DNA of 19,608 nucleotides from Chromera velia (Eukaryota > Sar > Chromeraceae), in assembly GCA_018398765.1 (NCBI GenBank), contig JAHBMJ010005742.1:47702-67309 (forward strand), in the 5' to 3' direction. Of this stretch, positions 1 to 8,140 are shown piece by piece. The position numbers and the translations under genes were made by a program. Within the stretch, counting starts at the first letter, position 1, and each line of letters begins with the position of its first letter. A model generated the notes under the pieces. It ran no database searches, was not told where the DNA came from, and was given only the letters and a program-made list of their open reading frames with translations.

Positions 1-180
1 AGACAGACAGACAGACAGGAAGACCAACAGAAAGAGAGAGAGGATGAATGAGCGAGCAAGTGGGTGATGAGTGACTGAGTGAGAGATTGAATAAGTTAAA
101 GAATGACTGAGAGAGTCAGTAAGTGAGTGAGTGAAAGAAAGCAAGCCTTAGAGAGAGAGAGAGAGAGTGAGGTAGTGAAG
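1..180. repeat. Simple-sequence tract (GACA, GA, GAGT-like)
   Basis: The first bases are GACA repeats. Degenerate GAGT/GAAT motifs and a GA run near 151-168 follow. Low complexity; no coding potential seen. Confidence 0.85.
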
Positions 181-1055
181 TGAGTGGCTTGTAGAAGAGC
201 TATGCATGCATGCATATACAGTTCTACTAACTTCTACTGCACATGCAGCGTTCACATGATTGAAATTCCTTCCACTGAAACACTTGTTCCTGGCTCTGCA
301 CGGATCTACTATTCACCGATATGTACTACAAATCAACTAAAATCATAGCGGTGCATTCGATCCTGCAATATAACTCGCAATGATCATATATGTATATTCT
401 TTTCGTGATTCATCATACGGTCTTACTCGATCATGCATTCTTTTAATATTCTACACCATAGAAACAATTGATTTGTTTACACAATTCAATTCTTTAAATA
501 AACATTTATTTTTTACTAGATTTTTTATCATAATTCCTTTTTGAATGAATGATATAAGAAAAAAGTTAAACTTATACGTATCTCTAGACTGTAGTTCACA
601 CTCAATGTTTACTTCAGAATTGTATAGAAAACATCAATCTGTTTTATTTATCTTCTTTCATATATAACATTATTCCCTAAAAATTTCAGTGAAAAACCTT
701 AATCCTAGTAAATATGAAGTTAACATTCGCACACATGATATTTTTATACGTCATACTTACAAAATCTTGTACATAAATATATATGCTCTAATCTTGGTTT
801 TCCTATAGTACCTTTTTTCAAGTACAACAAGATGTTAAATGGTAGAAGTTAGAGGCGATATGAGGCGCAGACTTCTCTTTTGTAATAGTATATCCCTTCT
901 CCTATGCATAGTTCATTGTATAATGATTTCTTATTTCACTGTATTTTACCAACATACACTTTACTACGGCCATATTTAGCTATATGATTCAAATTCATCA
1001 CATCGACCTGCTTTTAATGATTTTGTTCACCCTTGAAGGTTCGATTTCATGTTCA
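181..1055. other. AT-rich non-coding DNA, no gene seen
   Basis: This stretch is AT-rich with frequent stops in all frames. I saw no long open frame and no similarity to PRMT5 N-terminal exons. A short TGCATGC cluster lies near 203-216. It may be intron of the PRMT5-like gene or intergenic DNA. Confidence 0.6.
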
Positions 1056-1060
1056 CTCAG
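1056..1060. repeat. Target-site duplication, left copy
   Basis: CTCAG directly precedes the TG of the left LTR and recurs directly after the CA of the right LTR at 7652-7656. A perfect 5-bp direct repeat is typical of Ty3/gypsy integration. Confidence 0.92.
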
Positions 1061-1316
1061 TGTTCTAGTTTAAGCTCTCTAGAACTTAGGAATCAACTCA
1101 CCCACAAGTTCTACATATAGAGAATCTGTCAGACACACAAGAGCCTTCTCTATCGATCAGGAAAGACTCGGTCCTTCTAATAGGCTCAATCAATCTGTAT
1201 TGCAAAGGTTGAGATACAGACGTGCATGCCTTTGTATTACAGTGTGTATTTAATGCTATTAATTCTCCGTATTACTCTAAGGACCAAATCGAGCCTAGGT
1301 CCAAAGGTCCGTAACA
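1061..1316 (-). repeat. 3' LTR of the Ty3/gypsy element
   Basis: This 256-bp direct repeat matches 7396-7651 at 252 of 256 positions. It begins TGTTCTAG and ends GTAACA on the plus strand. In element sense it is the 3' LTR, following the integrase gene. A small inverted repeat, GTTCTAG/CTAGAAC, sits at its left edge (1062-1068 and 1079-1085). Confidence 0.95.
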
Positions 1317-1333
1317 ACCACACCCCACACAAG
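1317..1333 (-). promoter_or_regulatory. Candidate polypurine tract
   Basis: The minus-strand sequence just before the 3' LTR is G-rich (TGTGGGGTGTGGT) and abuts the LTR's TG. Position and G-richness fit a plus-strand priming tract. The interspersed T residues make it a weak match. Confidence 0.4.
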
Positions 1334-1521
1334 ATTTTGCGTCCCGCACAATTTATTGCTTCACTTCTCTCAATGACTCTGGTCTGCACCGGCGCTCCCA
1401 GCAGCCAAAGAAACCAAGCAACGAGCTGCAGATCGCTGCCGACATACGTGAAAAGATCGGGTGGGAAGGGCGTGGAAAAAGGAAAGAAAACGTTCGAATG
1501 CATGAACGAAGGATCGGACAG

Positions 1522-3765
1522 TCAGTCTTCACGTCCATGCAAAATCCTTTCTTTACTCCTTTCGAATTCATTCACCAACTCAGGCTCTCCCACTTCATCC
1601 TCTGGCAGCCACAAAAACGAACCATCATTGTAGACAACTCTGTAATGCGTCTTTCCGTCCTTCTCTCTGTTTGACTTCACCTCAACTGCCCTCACTCTCT
1701 TTCCTCTCTTTTCTTCCTGCATCGACTCGGGAAGCGCTTCCCCTCTCTCTGGTTTCTTGTCTCTCGGCCACTCTTCTCCAAGGCCAAGCTTGTCAATCAC
1801 ATCCGATGCGGACTCTGATGCCGCTCTCTTGCTTTTCTCTCTTTTTTCCTCTATTTCTCTCTCCTCTCTCCTTCTCCCCTTCATCTCCTCTCTCACTTCC
1901 TTTGCCATCCTCCATAACTCCAATCTGTCTGTGGAGATCGTCATGCTCTTTCCTCCCCCTAACTGCCTGACAACGGCGTTGTGGGGCCGTCCATCCGAAA
2001 GGGAAACAACCAGATAAATCCCTTCCAACTTTTTTGCAAACTTTCCTCCATCCACTCTGCCTGTGAGCGGATTAACAGGCTTTCGCACCAACACCTGATC
2101 CCCCACTCTGAATTTGCTCTTCCAAGGGGGCGGGTTCTTCCACTCTCTCTCTTGCCTCGATTTCTCCATCCTGGCTCGTGCTGTCTCAATCAACTCCAAC
2201 CTGTTCTGACGAATCACGCTGTAGTAGTCGTTGTAAGCCACTGGAGGGGAACGGGTCTCTGACGAGACGGGCTCTACTCGCAGTATATGGTTTGGCTCAT
2301 ACCCATGGGTCAACTGAAATGGGGTCAATCCAGTCTCGGAATGCGGGGTCATCCGGTATGAGAAATTGAAGGGCTGCAAATACAGATCCCAATCAAGCTC
2401 GTTCTCTGCTCTCAACTGCTTTCCAACCCCTTGCTCCCACGTCTGATTGTATCTTTCTGTCAGTCCTGCGCACTGAGGGTGGTACCCTGCTGTTACCTTC
2501 CTCCTCACTCTCAAAATCCTCAACACCTCACTCACGATTTCTGCCAGGAAATTCGTTCCCCTATCTGAAAGGAGAACCTCAAAAGGACCATGCCTGCAAA
2601 AAATCTCATCGACCAGAATCTGTGCTACGACATGAGCGGGCAGCTCAGGGCGGGCAAACGTCTCCACATCCTTTTCAAAATGGTCTGTCACAACGAGTAC
2701 AAATCTGTTTCCCCTCCTACTCGTCGCAAAAGGCCCTGACACATCAATACCGAGTGTGTGCCAAGGACGGGGAGGCACGGGCACCGTCTGGGATGCTCTC
2801 TTTGCTTTTGGCTTGAGCCTCTCTTTGCATTCTCGGCAGGAAGCGACCCACTCCCTCGCGTCTGCTCTCAAACCTGGCCACCAGAAGTGTAGAAGAGTCT
2901 TCTCTGTCAGCCGATTTGCCCCTGGGTGCCCCCCCAACTGGTAATCGTGATTCATCACCATAACCGTCTTTCTGCACGCCTCAGGTACCACCAACTGTTC
3001 TTTCCTTTCTGTCCCCCTTCCTTCGTACCTGTACAACAAACCCCCTCTCTCTTCAAACGCACTTTCCTCTAACAGAATTTGCTTCGCCTTCTTTGCCTCC
3101 CGAGGCAACACCCCCTCTGCAAAGTATTTGAAATGATCCTTCAACAAGGGGTCTCTCGGTAACTCCTCCCTCACACGGTCCAGAAAGCCCCTCTCAACCT
3201 GCAAAGGGGACACACCTGCCTGCACACCTGCCAGCGCGGCAGCCATACCAGATCGGATCTCCTTGCTACCGTCAGCAGGCTGATTGCAGTGATGGCACAA
3301 AGGGACCCCGCTGTCTACGGAGGCAGGAAGAGACGGGGGAGGCTGTGGCTGTCGGGAAACGGCGTCTGCGTCCACATGTTCCTTCCCCGCCTTATGAACG
3401 AACGTCAACCCGTACTCCTGCAACTCTAACGCCCAGTTGTGTACCCTTTTGTTCGCGACTTTGCGGTTACACATCGCTAAATTTGGTTTGTGATCCGTGA
3501 TCACATACGCTGCCCCCCCAAACAGGTAATGCCTCCACTGCTTACAGCAGTAGATAGCCCCCAAGGCCTCCCTCTCGGTGGGGTTATAATTTTTCTCTGC
3601 CACACTCAACCCCCTACTGACGTATGCAATTACCACTTCCCTTCCCCTCTGCATCTGTGTGAGCACGCCTCCTACAGACACTTCACATGCGTTCGGTTTC
3701 ACCCTGAACGGCAGGCTCATGTCTGGGAAGCCGAGAATCGGAGGGGTCGTCAGCCTCTCTTTCAA
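1522..3765 (-). CDS. Pol segment: RNase H, integrase, chromodomain-like tail
   Basis: This 747-residue open segment is the 3' part of pol. It is in frame with the RT segment upstream but separated from it by TAA at 3820-3822. RNase H spans about residues 15-138: NAC (25-27), TEREAL, TDHK and ADAVSR. The first catalytic Asp, normally in a DAS/DAC motif, is Asn25. The integrase zinc finger has H273, H280, C310 and C313. The integrase core has D341, D401 and E437; the last two are 35 residues apart, the D,D35E spacing, so the triad is intact. A GPF/Y-like region follows (VGDQVLVRK, then LEGIYLVV). After a highly charged linker, residues 690-740 look like a divergent chromodomain (HYRVVYNDGSFLWLPEDE). 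It would process and integrate the element's cDNA. It ends at TGA 1522-1524. Confidence 0.93.
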   Translation of the reverse strand: MKERLTTPPILGFPDMSLPFRVKPNACEVSVGGVLTQMQRGREVVIAYVSRGLSVAEKNYNPTEREALGAIYCCKQWRHYLFGGAAYVITDHKPNLAMCNRKVANKRVHNWALELQEYGLTFVHKAGKEHVDADAVSRQPQPPPSLPASVDSGVPLCHHCNQPADGSKEIRSGMAAALAGVQAGVSPLQVERGFLDRVREELPRDPLLKDHFKYFAEGVLPREAKKAKQILLEESAFEERGGLLYRYEGRGTERKEQLVVPEACRKTVMVMNHDYQLGGHPGANRLTEKTLLHFWWPGLRADAREWVASCRECKERLKPKAKRASQTVPVPPRPWHTLGIDVSGPFATSRRGNRFVLVVTDHFEKDVETFARPELPAHVVAQILVDEIFCRHGPFEVLLSDRGTNFLAEIVSEVLRILRVRRKVTAGYHPQCAGLTERYNQTWEQGVGKQLRAENELDWDLYLQPFNFSYRMTPHSETGLTPFQLTHGYEPNHILRVEPVSSETRSPPVAYNDYYSVIRQNRLELIETARARMEKSRQEREWKNPPPWKSKFRVGDQVLVRKPVNPLTGRVDGGKFAKKLEGIYLVVSLSDGRPHNAVVRQLGGGKSMTISTDRLELWRMAKEVREEMKGRRREEREIEEKREKSKRAASESASDVIDKLGLGEEWPRDKKPERGEALPESMQEEKRGKRVRAVEVKSNREKDGKTHYRVVYNDGSFLWLPEDEVGEPELVNEFERSKERILHGRED

Positions 3766-3819
3766 TTCCCCAAAAATTTCCTCTCTTTCTCCATTCCAAA
3801 CAAACGGGACCGGTCTGCC

Positions 3820-4566
3820 TTACTCATCTACAGGAAGCAATATCTGAAAGAGAGGAAAGGAGAGACGAGCAAAACCTGTAATAAAATGATGGTAGTAGGA
3901 GCACAAATACAGAAAAGAGCGGAGCTCCTTCCTGTCCTGCGGTGGCTCCCACTGCAGAATCTTCCGGATGTTCTTTCTGCTCGGTCTGACCCCCTTCTCT
4001 GACACCGTATGTCCCAAATACTCCACCTCTGTCATGGCAATCTGTGCCTTCTCGAGTTTGAGCTTCAAATTTGCTTTCCTCACCAAACCTAAAACCTCCC
4101 TCAAGTCTTGGATGTGTTCGTCATGGGATTGGCTGAAGATGATGATGTCGTCGACATAAACGAGAGCGAGGTCTCTGGACAGACCTGCAAGAACCAAATT
4201 CATGGCTCTCTGGAAAATAGAAGGGGCATTCACCAACCCAAAGGGCATCTTGGTGAATTCGTAAAGTCCGAACGGAGTGACGAAGGCGGTTTTCTCTGCG
4301 TGGTCGGGGTGCATGCGGAGTTGCTGGAAGCCGGAGGTGTAATCAAGTGCTGAGAATACCTTGGCTCCTGCAAGGCGGTCGAGTGTCTCTTGAATTCGGG
4401 GGAGGGGAAAAAGATCTCTCTTAGTGGCTTGATTCAGTTTTCGGAAATCTAGACAGAAACGGGTCGTCCCATCTGGTTTCTTGATTAGAACGACTGGGGC
4501 AGTCCATGGGGAAGTGGAGGGATGAATCACTCCCCCTTCTTCCATCTCTTCCAACTCCTCCCTCAC
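3820..4566 (-). CDS. Pol segment: reverse transcriptase core
   Basis: This 248-residue segment holds the fingers, palm and start of the thumb of a Ty3/gypsy reverse transcriptase, the enzyme that copies element RNA into cDNA. Visible blocks are [17 protein letters not shown] (17-33), FCLDFRKLN (37-45), [12 protein letters not shown] with catalytic D75, [17 protein letters not shown] (104-120) and YVDD (137-140), which carries the two catalytic aspartates. All of these are intact. [16 protein letters not shown] and [22 protein letters not shown] mark the connection region. It is bounded by in-frame TAG (4576-4578) upstream and TAA (3820-3822) downstream. Both leave the frame unchanged, so one ancestral pol reading frame is evident. 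Confidence 0.93.
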   Translation of the reverse strand: MREELEEMEEGGVIHPSTSPWTAPVVLIKKPDGTTRFCLDFRKLNQATKRDLFPLPRIQETLDRLAGAKVFSALDYTSGFQQLRMHPDHAEKTAFVTPFGLYEFTKMPFGLVNAPSIFQRAMNLVLAGLSRDLALVYVDDIIIFSQSHDEHIQDLREVLGLVRKANLKLKLEKAQIAMTEVEYLGHTVSEKGVRPSRKNIRKILQWEPPQDRKELRSFLYLCSYYHHFITGFARLSFPLFQILLPVDE

Positions 4567-4575
4567 ATGCTCTCT

Positions 4576-5151
4576 CTAGTGGTACGGGATTCTGTCTTGG
4601 TTCCAGCGAATGGGAGGGGAATCTCCAGTAGGAATGGTCACCTCGAAAGGCTTTCCATCCACTCTCAGCTCTCCAATGTCGAAACGAGAGCGAGACCAGA
4701 GATCAGAATATTCTTGGAGGACCCCCTCGTATCTCTCTCTCAACTCGTATGACAGGTGAGAGAGATCCACGAGCGGAAGCTTCTGTGCGGGAGGGGGAGG
4801 GACAGGCGAGTCTTCTTTCTTGGGAATTGGCGGTTGCTGTATATAGGCAGAGGCGGGAGCGTTGGCGGTGACTGCTGCGACAGACGACACACGAGAAAAC
4901 GGCTCTGCAAAAGTCAGGGATGAATTCAGTCCTAGACGGATGAGGTTGGTAGTGATGTTCATGACTTCTACTGTGGCGACTCCAGCTTTGACGTCTACTA
5001 CTTGATCCGGGATAGCAAGTCCCGGAAACCCCCTCGGGTAATTCCTTCTCAAAATGACCGTCTCCTCCCCTTCCGTCCCCTCAACCTGCACACGCACAAG
5101 AGCCCTCGCTCTTTTGGGGACTTTCGTGCGCGTGAAGGCGGAGATACGCAT
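4576..5151 (-). CDS. Pol segment: protease-RT linker and RT N-terminus
   Basis: The 191-residue segment joins protease to RT in the same frame as both. It opens with VPKRARALVRVQVEG and continues through GLAIPDQVVDV and VEVMNITTNLIRLGLNSSL, the usual post-protease region of Ty3/gypsy Pol. A proline-rich stretch follows (VPPPPAQK). It ends in the RT entry region (ELRVDGKPFEVTIPTGDSPP, then RIPYH) at TAG 4576-4578. The segment starts after an in-frame TAG at 5173-5175. No independent function is implied; it is a piece of the interrupted Pol polyprotein. Confidence 0.85.
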   Translation of the reverse strand: MRISAFTRTKVPKRARALVRVQVEGTEGEETVILRRNYPRGFPGLAIPDQVVDVKAGVATVEVMNITTNLIRLGLNSSLTFAEPFSRVSSVAAVTANAPASAYIQQPPIPKKEDSPVPPPPAQKLPLVDLSHLSYELRERYEGVLQEYSDLWSRSRFDIGELRVDGKPFEVTIPTGDSPPIRWNQDRIPYH

Positions 5152-5172
5152 CGGTTTCCTCCCATCCTCGTA

Positions 5173-5829
5173 CTAGACCTCGAAGGAGGGGAGGTCCGCA
5201 ATGTCCAGACGGTCTTCACGGTAGTGGTACTGTACTACTGGGTCCAACAGCTTCAAAAAGTCCTGCCCCAAGACTGCTTCATACCCCGAATCTTCTGTGA
5301 CGGTCAGGCGGTGTGGAAATACTTTCTTCGGCAGGGAAGGGTGAGAAAACTTGGCCATAATCTCCCCCACCACCGACACGCCCGTCTGTCCCACTGCGGA
5401 CAGACCCACCGTGGGCCTGTCGACATCTGCATCAGCATGCAAGGTCGTATTCACATCAATGAACGAAGTTTCCGCTCCTGTGTTAATAAGGACAGACACA
5501 GGCTTATCAAACAGCAACATTGTCACGAAAGGCCTGGGACCTACCTTTACTGCTGCCATCTCTGCCTCAATTTTCTCCGAATTCGCTTGTTCAAAGTCGG
5601 TCTGTCTGTCTGCATGCTCTGCCAGAGAAGGGAAGGACACAAACGACTGAGAAACCTGCGACTTCGGGACTCTTCCTCTCTCATTGTCATCTTCTCGCTC
5701 ACAGTCTACATGTTTTGTTTCTACACGTAGGGTGAGAAAACTTGGACGTAATCTCCCCCACCACCGACACGCCCGTCTGTCCCACTGCGGACAGACCCAC
5801 CGTGGGCCTGTCGACATCTGCATCAGCAT
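5173..5829 (-). CDS. Pol segment: retroviral-type aspartic protease, copy B (NTG)
   Basis: This 218-residue open frame covers the second copy of the duplicated protease core and its unique C-terminal half. Translation is in the pol frame only from about 5729 down; the first ~33 residues read copy A out of frame and are not real. The active-site motif reads LINTGAETSF. The catalytic Asp of DTG is Asn (codon AAC), so this copy should be inactive. A flap-like VGLSAVGQTG and a C-terminal YEAVLGQDFLKLL complete the fold. RT follows in the same frame after TAG 5173-5175. The normal role would be cleavage of Gag and Gag-Pol. Confidence 0.85.
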   Translation of the reverse strand: MLMQMSTGPRWVCPQWDRRACRWWGRLRPSFLTLRVETKHVDCEREDDNERGRVPKSQVSQSFVSFPSLAEHADRQTDFEQANSEKIEAEMAAVKVGPRPFVTMLLFDKPVSVLINTGAETSFIDVNTTLHADADVDRPTVGLSAVGQTGVSVVGEIMAKFSHPSLPKKVFPHRLTVTEDSGYEAVLGQDFLKLLDPVVQYHYREDRLDIADLPSFEV

Positions 5830-6121
5830 GCAAGGTCGTATTCACATCAATGAACGAAGTTTCCGCTCCTGTGTCAATAAGAACAGACACAGGCTTACCA
5901 AACAGCAACATTGTCACGAAAGGCCTGGGACCTACCTTTACTGCTGCCATCTCTGCCTCCATTTTCTCCGAATTCGCTTGTTCAAAGTTGGTCTGTCTGT
6001 CTGCATGCTCTGCCGGAGAAGGGAAGGACACAAGCGACTGAGAAACCTGCGACTTCGGAACTCTTCCTCTCTCATTGTCGTCTTCTCGCTCACAGTCTAC
6101 ATGTTTCGTTTCTACACGCAC
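5341..6121. repeat. Tandem duplication of the protease core, 391-bp period
   Basis: Two adjacent copies, about 5341-5731 and 5732-6121, begin with GTGAGAAAACTTGG and end with TTTCTACACG on the plus strand. By hand alignment they differ at 12 positions, 10 of them transitions, about 97 percent identical. They are tandem, not separated. The offset of 391 is 1 mod 3, so the event changed the pol frame. Removing one copy in thought restores a single -1 pol frame relative to gag, showing the duplication is a lesion. Confidence 0.93.
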
Positions 6122-6259
6122 ACACGGGGGAATCGGGAGAGGACGAGGCTTCACAAACTGCTGGGTAGACTGGGGAACCTCTACACCAATCCACCCGGGT
6201 CGTTTCCCTGCCCAGGACAATTGAAGGCCTTGTGGCCAGGCTGGTTGCAAGTGTAGCAA
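5699..6259 (-). CDS. Pol segment: aspartic protease copy A (DTG), truncated
   Basis: This frame is entered by -1 frameshifting from gag at 6202-6208; residues upstream of that point are not expected to be made. It reads GKRPGWIGVEVPQSTQQFVK and then the protease core with an intact active site, LIDTGAETSFIDVN. Because the core is duplicated in tandem with a period of 391 bp (not a multiple of three), the frame runs off at the duplication junction and stops at 5699. It lacks the C-terminal half of the protease, including the conserved VLG segment. Copy A therefore keeps the catalytic Asp but not the complete fold. Confidence 0.85.
   Translation of the reverse strand: MLHLQPAWPQGLQLSWAGKRPGWIGVEVPQSTQQFVKPRPLPIPPCVRVETKHVDCEREDDNERGRVPKSQVSQSLVSFPSPAEHADRQTNFEQANSEKMEAEMAAVKVGPRPFVTMLLFGKPVSVLIDTGAETSFIDVNTTLHADADVDRPTVGLSAVGQTGVSVVGEITSKFSHPTCRNKTCRL
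6163..6208 (-). promoter_or_regulatory. -1 programmed ribosomal frameshift signal (gag to pol)
   Basis: On the minus strand the heptamer G GGA AAC (6208-6202) lies in the correct gag phase (CAG GGA AAC), right after the CCHC knuckle. A 5-nt spacer (GACCC) follows. Then GGGTGGATTGG (6196-6186) pairs fully with CCAGTCTACCC (6173-6163), an 11-bp stem with two G-U pairs and a 12-nt loop that holds the gag stop TAG. Slipping back one base enters the protease frame. GGGAAAC is a known retroviral -1 slippery sequence; use here is inferred. Confidence 0.85.
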
Positions 6260-7134
6260 CGGGGGGGACCGTTGTTGAAACCGTTGTTGCCTCCATACTG
6301 TTGGTAGTGGCCTCCTCTTCCTCTCATGCCTCCATGTCCCCCTCTGAAGTGGCTATTGAAGCCACCTCGACCGTACGTGCCGAATACATGGCCTCCGTGC
6401 ATGGGAGACGGGTAGACAGGGTAATAGCCGAAGCCACCCCTACCGCGACCGCGCCCCCGGTCGGTGAATCCCCCACGGCCACGGCCGCGACCTCTCAAAG
6501 CCGCGATCTGAGCTGCTTGCTGATCGAGCCGTTTCCGTAACTCAGCTAGTTCATCTCTCTCGTCTCTCTGTTGCACCCCCGCAATTCGAGCCCTTGCTTT
6601 CTTCTGTTGCTTGGCATGGAGGTACCCAACTCTCCTCTTCAATTGGTCCCAATCGGTGTAGATCTGTTCTATCTCCAACTCTTCTCTCAGCTCGGGATAA
6701 AGCGCGTTGATAAAAGAACTGATTCTGTCGTTCCTTCTTCTGTTTGGATTTGCCTGGATGTAGACGTCGACGAAGCATTCAACGAATGCGTCATAGTCGT
6801 CTCCGAGGTTCAGCTGCACGTCAGCCATGCCGTAGACGGCGTGCGCCTATGTCACACCGATGCTTCCAAGCGCTTCCAGGAACAAGGTGTCAACCTCGTC
6901 TGAAGTTGTGGCGGAAGCGGAGTTTTCATTCCACCACAGGATAAGGTCAGGATCTTCAAAGTGACCTACTAGCAACAGTTTTTTCTCATTCACATTTAGG
7001 TTTCCCGTATCTGCCTTTGTCTTAAAGGTGGCATACCAGACCTGTCCGTTTGTTTTTCCCGAGATAAAGACCGTAGTCACTCGCTTGACCTTCCCAATCT
7101 GCTCGAGCTTGTCAAATCTGACTGCATCCCCCAT
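6181..7134 (-). CDS. Gag-like nucleocapsid/capsid protein, one in-frame TAG
   Basis: The frame runs from ATG at 7134 to TAG at 6181-6183, interrupted once by TAG at 6847-6849. The part before the stop is 95 residues and the part from the next ATG (6828) is 215 residues, in the same frame. The first part has GNLNVNEKKLLLVGHFEDPD, the second a helical capsid-like stretch (YIQANPNRRRNDRISSFINA), a coiled segment (RDELAELRKRLDQQAAQIAAL), an RG/RGG-rich linker (RGRGRGRGGF repeats) and a zinc knuckle CYTCNQPGHKAFNC (C-x2-C-x4-H-x4-C). Gag packages element RNA in cytoplasmic particles. The knuckle and position in the element make the call firm; the capsid fold is inferred. The upstream ATG was chosen because the frame continues across the stop with similar composition. 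Confidence 0.88.
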
Positions 7135-7381
7135 GTCTGTTTACTGCTGTTGTGGCTCAGAATCTGGATCGGATAAGACTGAGTCTGATTCGCTGGAGGA
7201 ATCTCGGATACTGTGGGTGGGCGAGAACAGAGAGCCGACAGACGGAACAGAACTGAAGTTGAGAGATTCTGCCCAAGGATGTACAGAGGGGATCGATGGT
7301 GGAGAACTCTCCCCCGCCTCTGACAGCCTGTACCCCGACCCGCTCCTTGTGGGAATTTTGTCTTCCCCGGTCGCACCCGAA
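7135..7381 (-). other. Element 5' leader
   Basis: About 250 bp between the primer-binding site and the gag ATG. Overlapping short frames on both strands have no recognisable domain. It probably holds the RNA leader and packaging signals, but no specific structure was identified. Confidence 0.5.
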
Positions 7382-7394
7382 GCTCTGCTGACCA
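7382..7394 (-). promoter_or_regulatory. Primer-binding site, initiator tRNA-Met-like
   Basis: One base after the 5' LTR, in element sense, the sequence is TGGTCAGCAGAGC. It starts with TGG (complement of a tRNA CCA end) and resembles initiator tRNA-Met sites such as TGGTATCAGAGC, with one extra C and one substitution. Another tRNA cannot be excluded. Confidence 0.6.
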
Positions 7395-7395
7395 A

Positions 7396-7651
7396 TGTTC
7401 TAGTTTAAGCTCTCTAGAACTTAGGAATCAACTCACCCATAAGTTCTACATACAGAGAATCTGTCAGACACACAAGAGCCTTCTCTATCGATCAGGAAAG
7501 ACTCGGTCCTTCTAATAGACTCAATCAATCTGTATTGCAAAGGCTGAGATACAGACGTGCATGCCTTTGTATTACAGTGTGTATTTAATGCTATTAATTC
7601 TCCGTATTACTCTAAGGACCAAATCGAGCCTAGGTCCAAAGGTCCGTAACA
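7396..7651 (-). repeat. 5' LTR of the Ty3/gypsy element
   Basis: 256 bp, 98.4 percent identical to 1061-1316. In element sense it is upstream of the primer-binding site and gag, so it should carry the promoter. AT-rich TATA-like stretches occur, but no core promoter element could be assigned with confidence. Confidence 0.95.
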
Positions 7652-7656
7652 CTCAG
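7652..7656. repeat. Target-site duplication, right copy
   Basis: CTCAG, identical to 1056-1060. Confidence 0.92.
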
Positions 7657-8140
7657 AGCTATACCGGCGCCTGCGAGGTAGTCGCCTGCTTGCTAACAAT
7701 GCCCCCAGGGCCCCCCGAGGCACTCACCCAACTTGTTGGGTGTATCCCGTTAAGTATAGTAGAAGTAGAAGAAGAGATGTTGTTCAATTCAAATGTTTTT
7801 TCAAAAAAAAAAAATGTTCAATGGACTTTGAAGTCTGAAGCTAGAGTCTGAAGTTCTTTCCATCAATCGTTGACCAATCGTTGACCATCATCATTTGAGA
7901 AGTCTCTGAAGTTGCATGTCGACTCATCCACTGCATGCAGCCCACTGTTAATTGTTCGTTAATCGAAAGACTCATCTCCTCCTTTCTAGACCTTCTCCTG
8001 TTTGGAGGTTCTTCGCAGTTGTTTGCGGATAGCACAAGCAATGCCGATCAATAAATTTAGCCGGGGTGTTGCACTCGTTGAGATCTTCGCATCTCCTGAA
8101 ATCAGACCGGAGAGAGAATCTGGATCATCAGAAAATGCAG
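7657..8140. other. Non-coding flank between retrotransposon and minisatellite
   Basis: No PRMT5-like exon or other domain was recognised. It includes a short direct repeat (CAATCGTTGAC twice near 7864-7886), an A-run at 7803-7813 and a TGCATGC site near 7933. It is likely intronic DNA of the PRMT5-like gene, or its upstream region. Confidence 0.5.

Larger units (their letters stand above)
1061..7651 (-). mobile_element. Ty3/gypsy LTR retrotransposon, complete but mutated
   Basis: This 6,591-bp element is read on the minus strand. It is bounded by two 256-bp LTRs (TGTT...AACA ends) and flanked by the duplication CTCAG. The gene order is gag, protease, RT, RNase H, integrase; integrase after RNase H defines Ty3/gypsy rather than Ty1/copia. 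The LTRs differ at four sites, all transitions (about 1.6 percent), so insertion was fairly recent. The copy is probably non-autonomous. It has in-frame stops at 6847-6849, 5173-5175, 4576-4578 and 3820-3822, and a protease-core duplication that shifts the frame. It lies antisense to, and upstream of, the PRMT5-like exons. Confidence 0.96.

Noticed and set aside
1226-1633. Plus-strand open frame starting in the left LTR (and a related one at 7561-7851)
   Set aside because: The shared N-termini are simply the two LTR copies read on the opposite strand; no domain.
5002-5730. 242-residue plus-strand open frame and its copy at 5684-6256
   Set aside because: Antisense shadows of the protease region; the resemblance to each other comes from the tandem duplication.
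7652-7680. Possible tiny exon at the insertion site (CTCAG as an acceptor, GAG|GTAGTC as a donor)
   Set aside because: No similarity to PRMT5 in any frame, and a 20-bp exon cannot be supported without transcripts.
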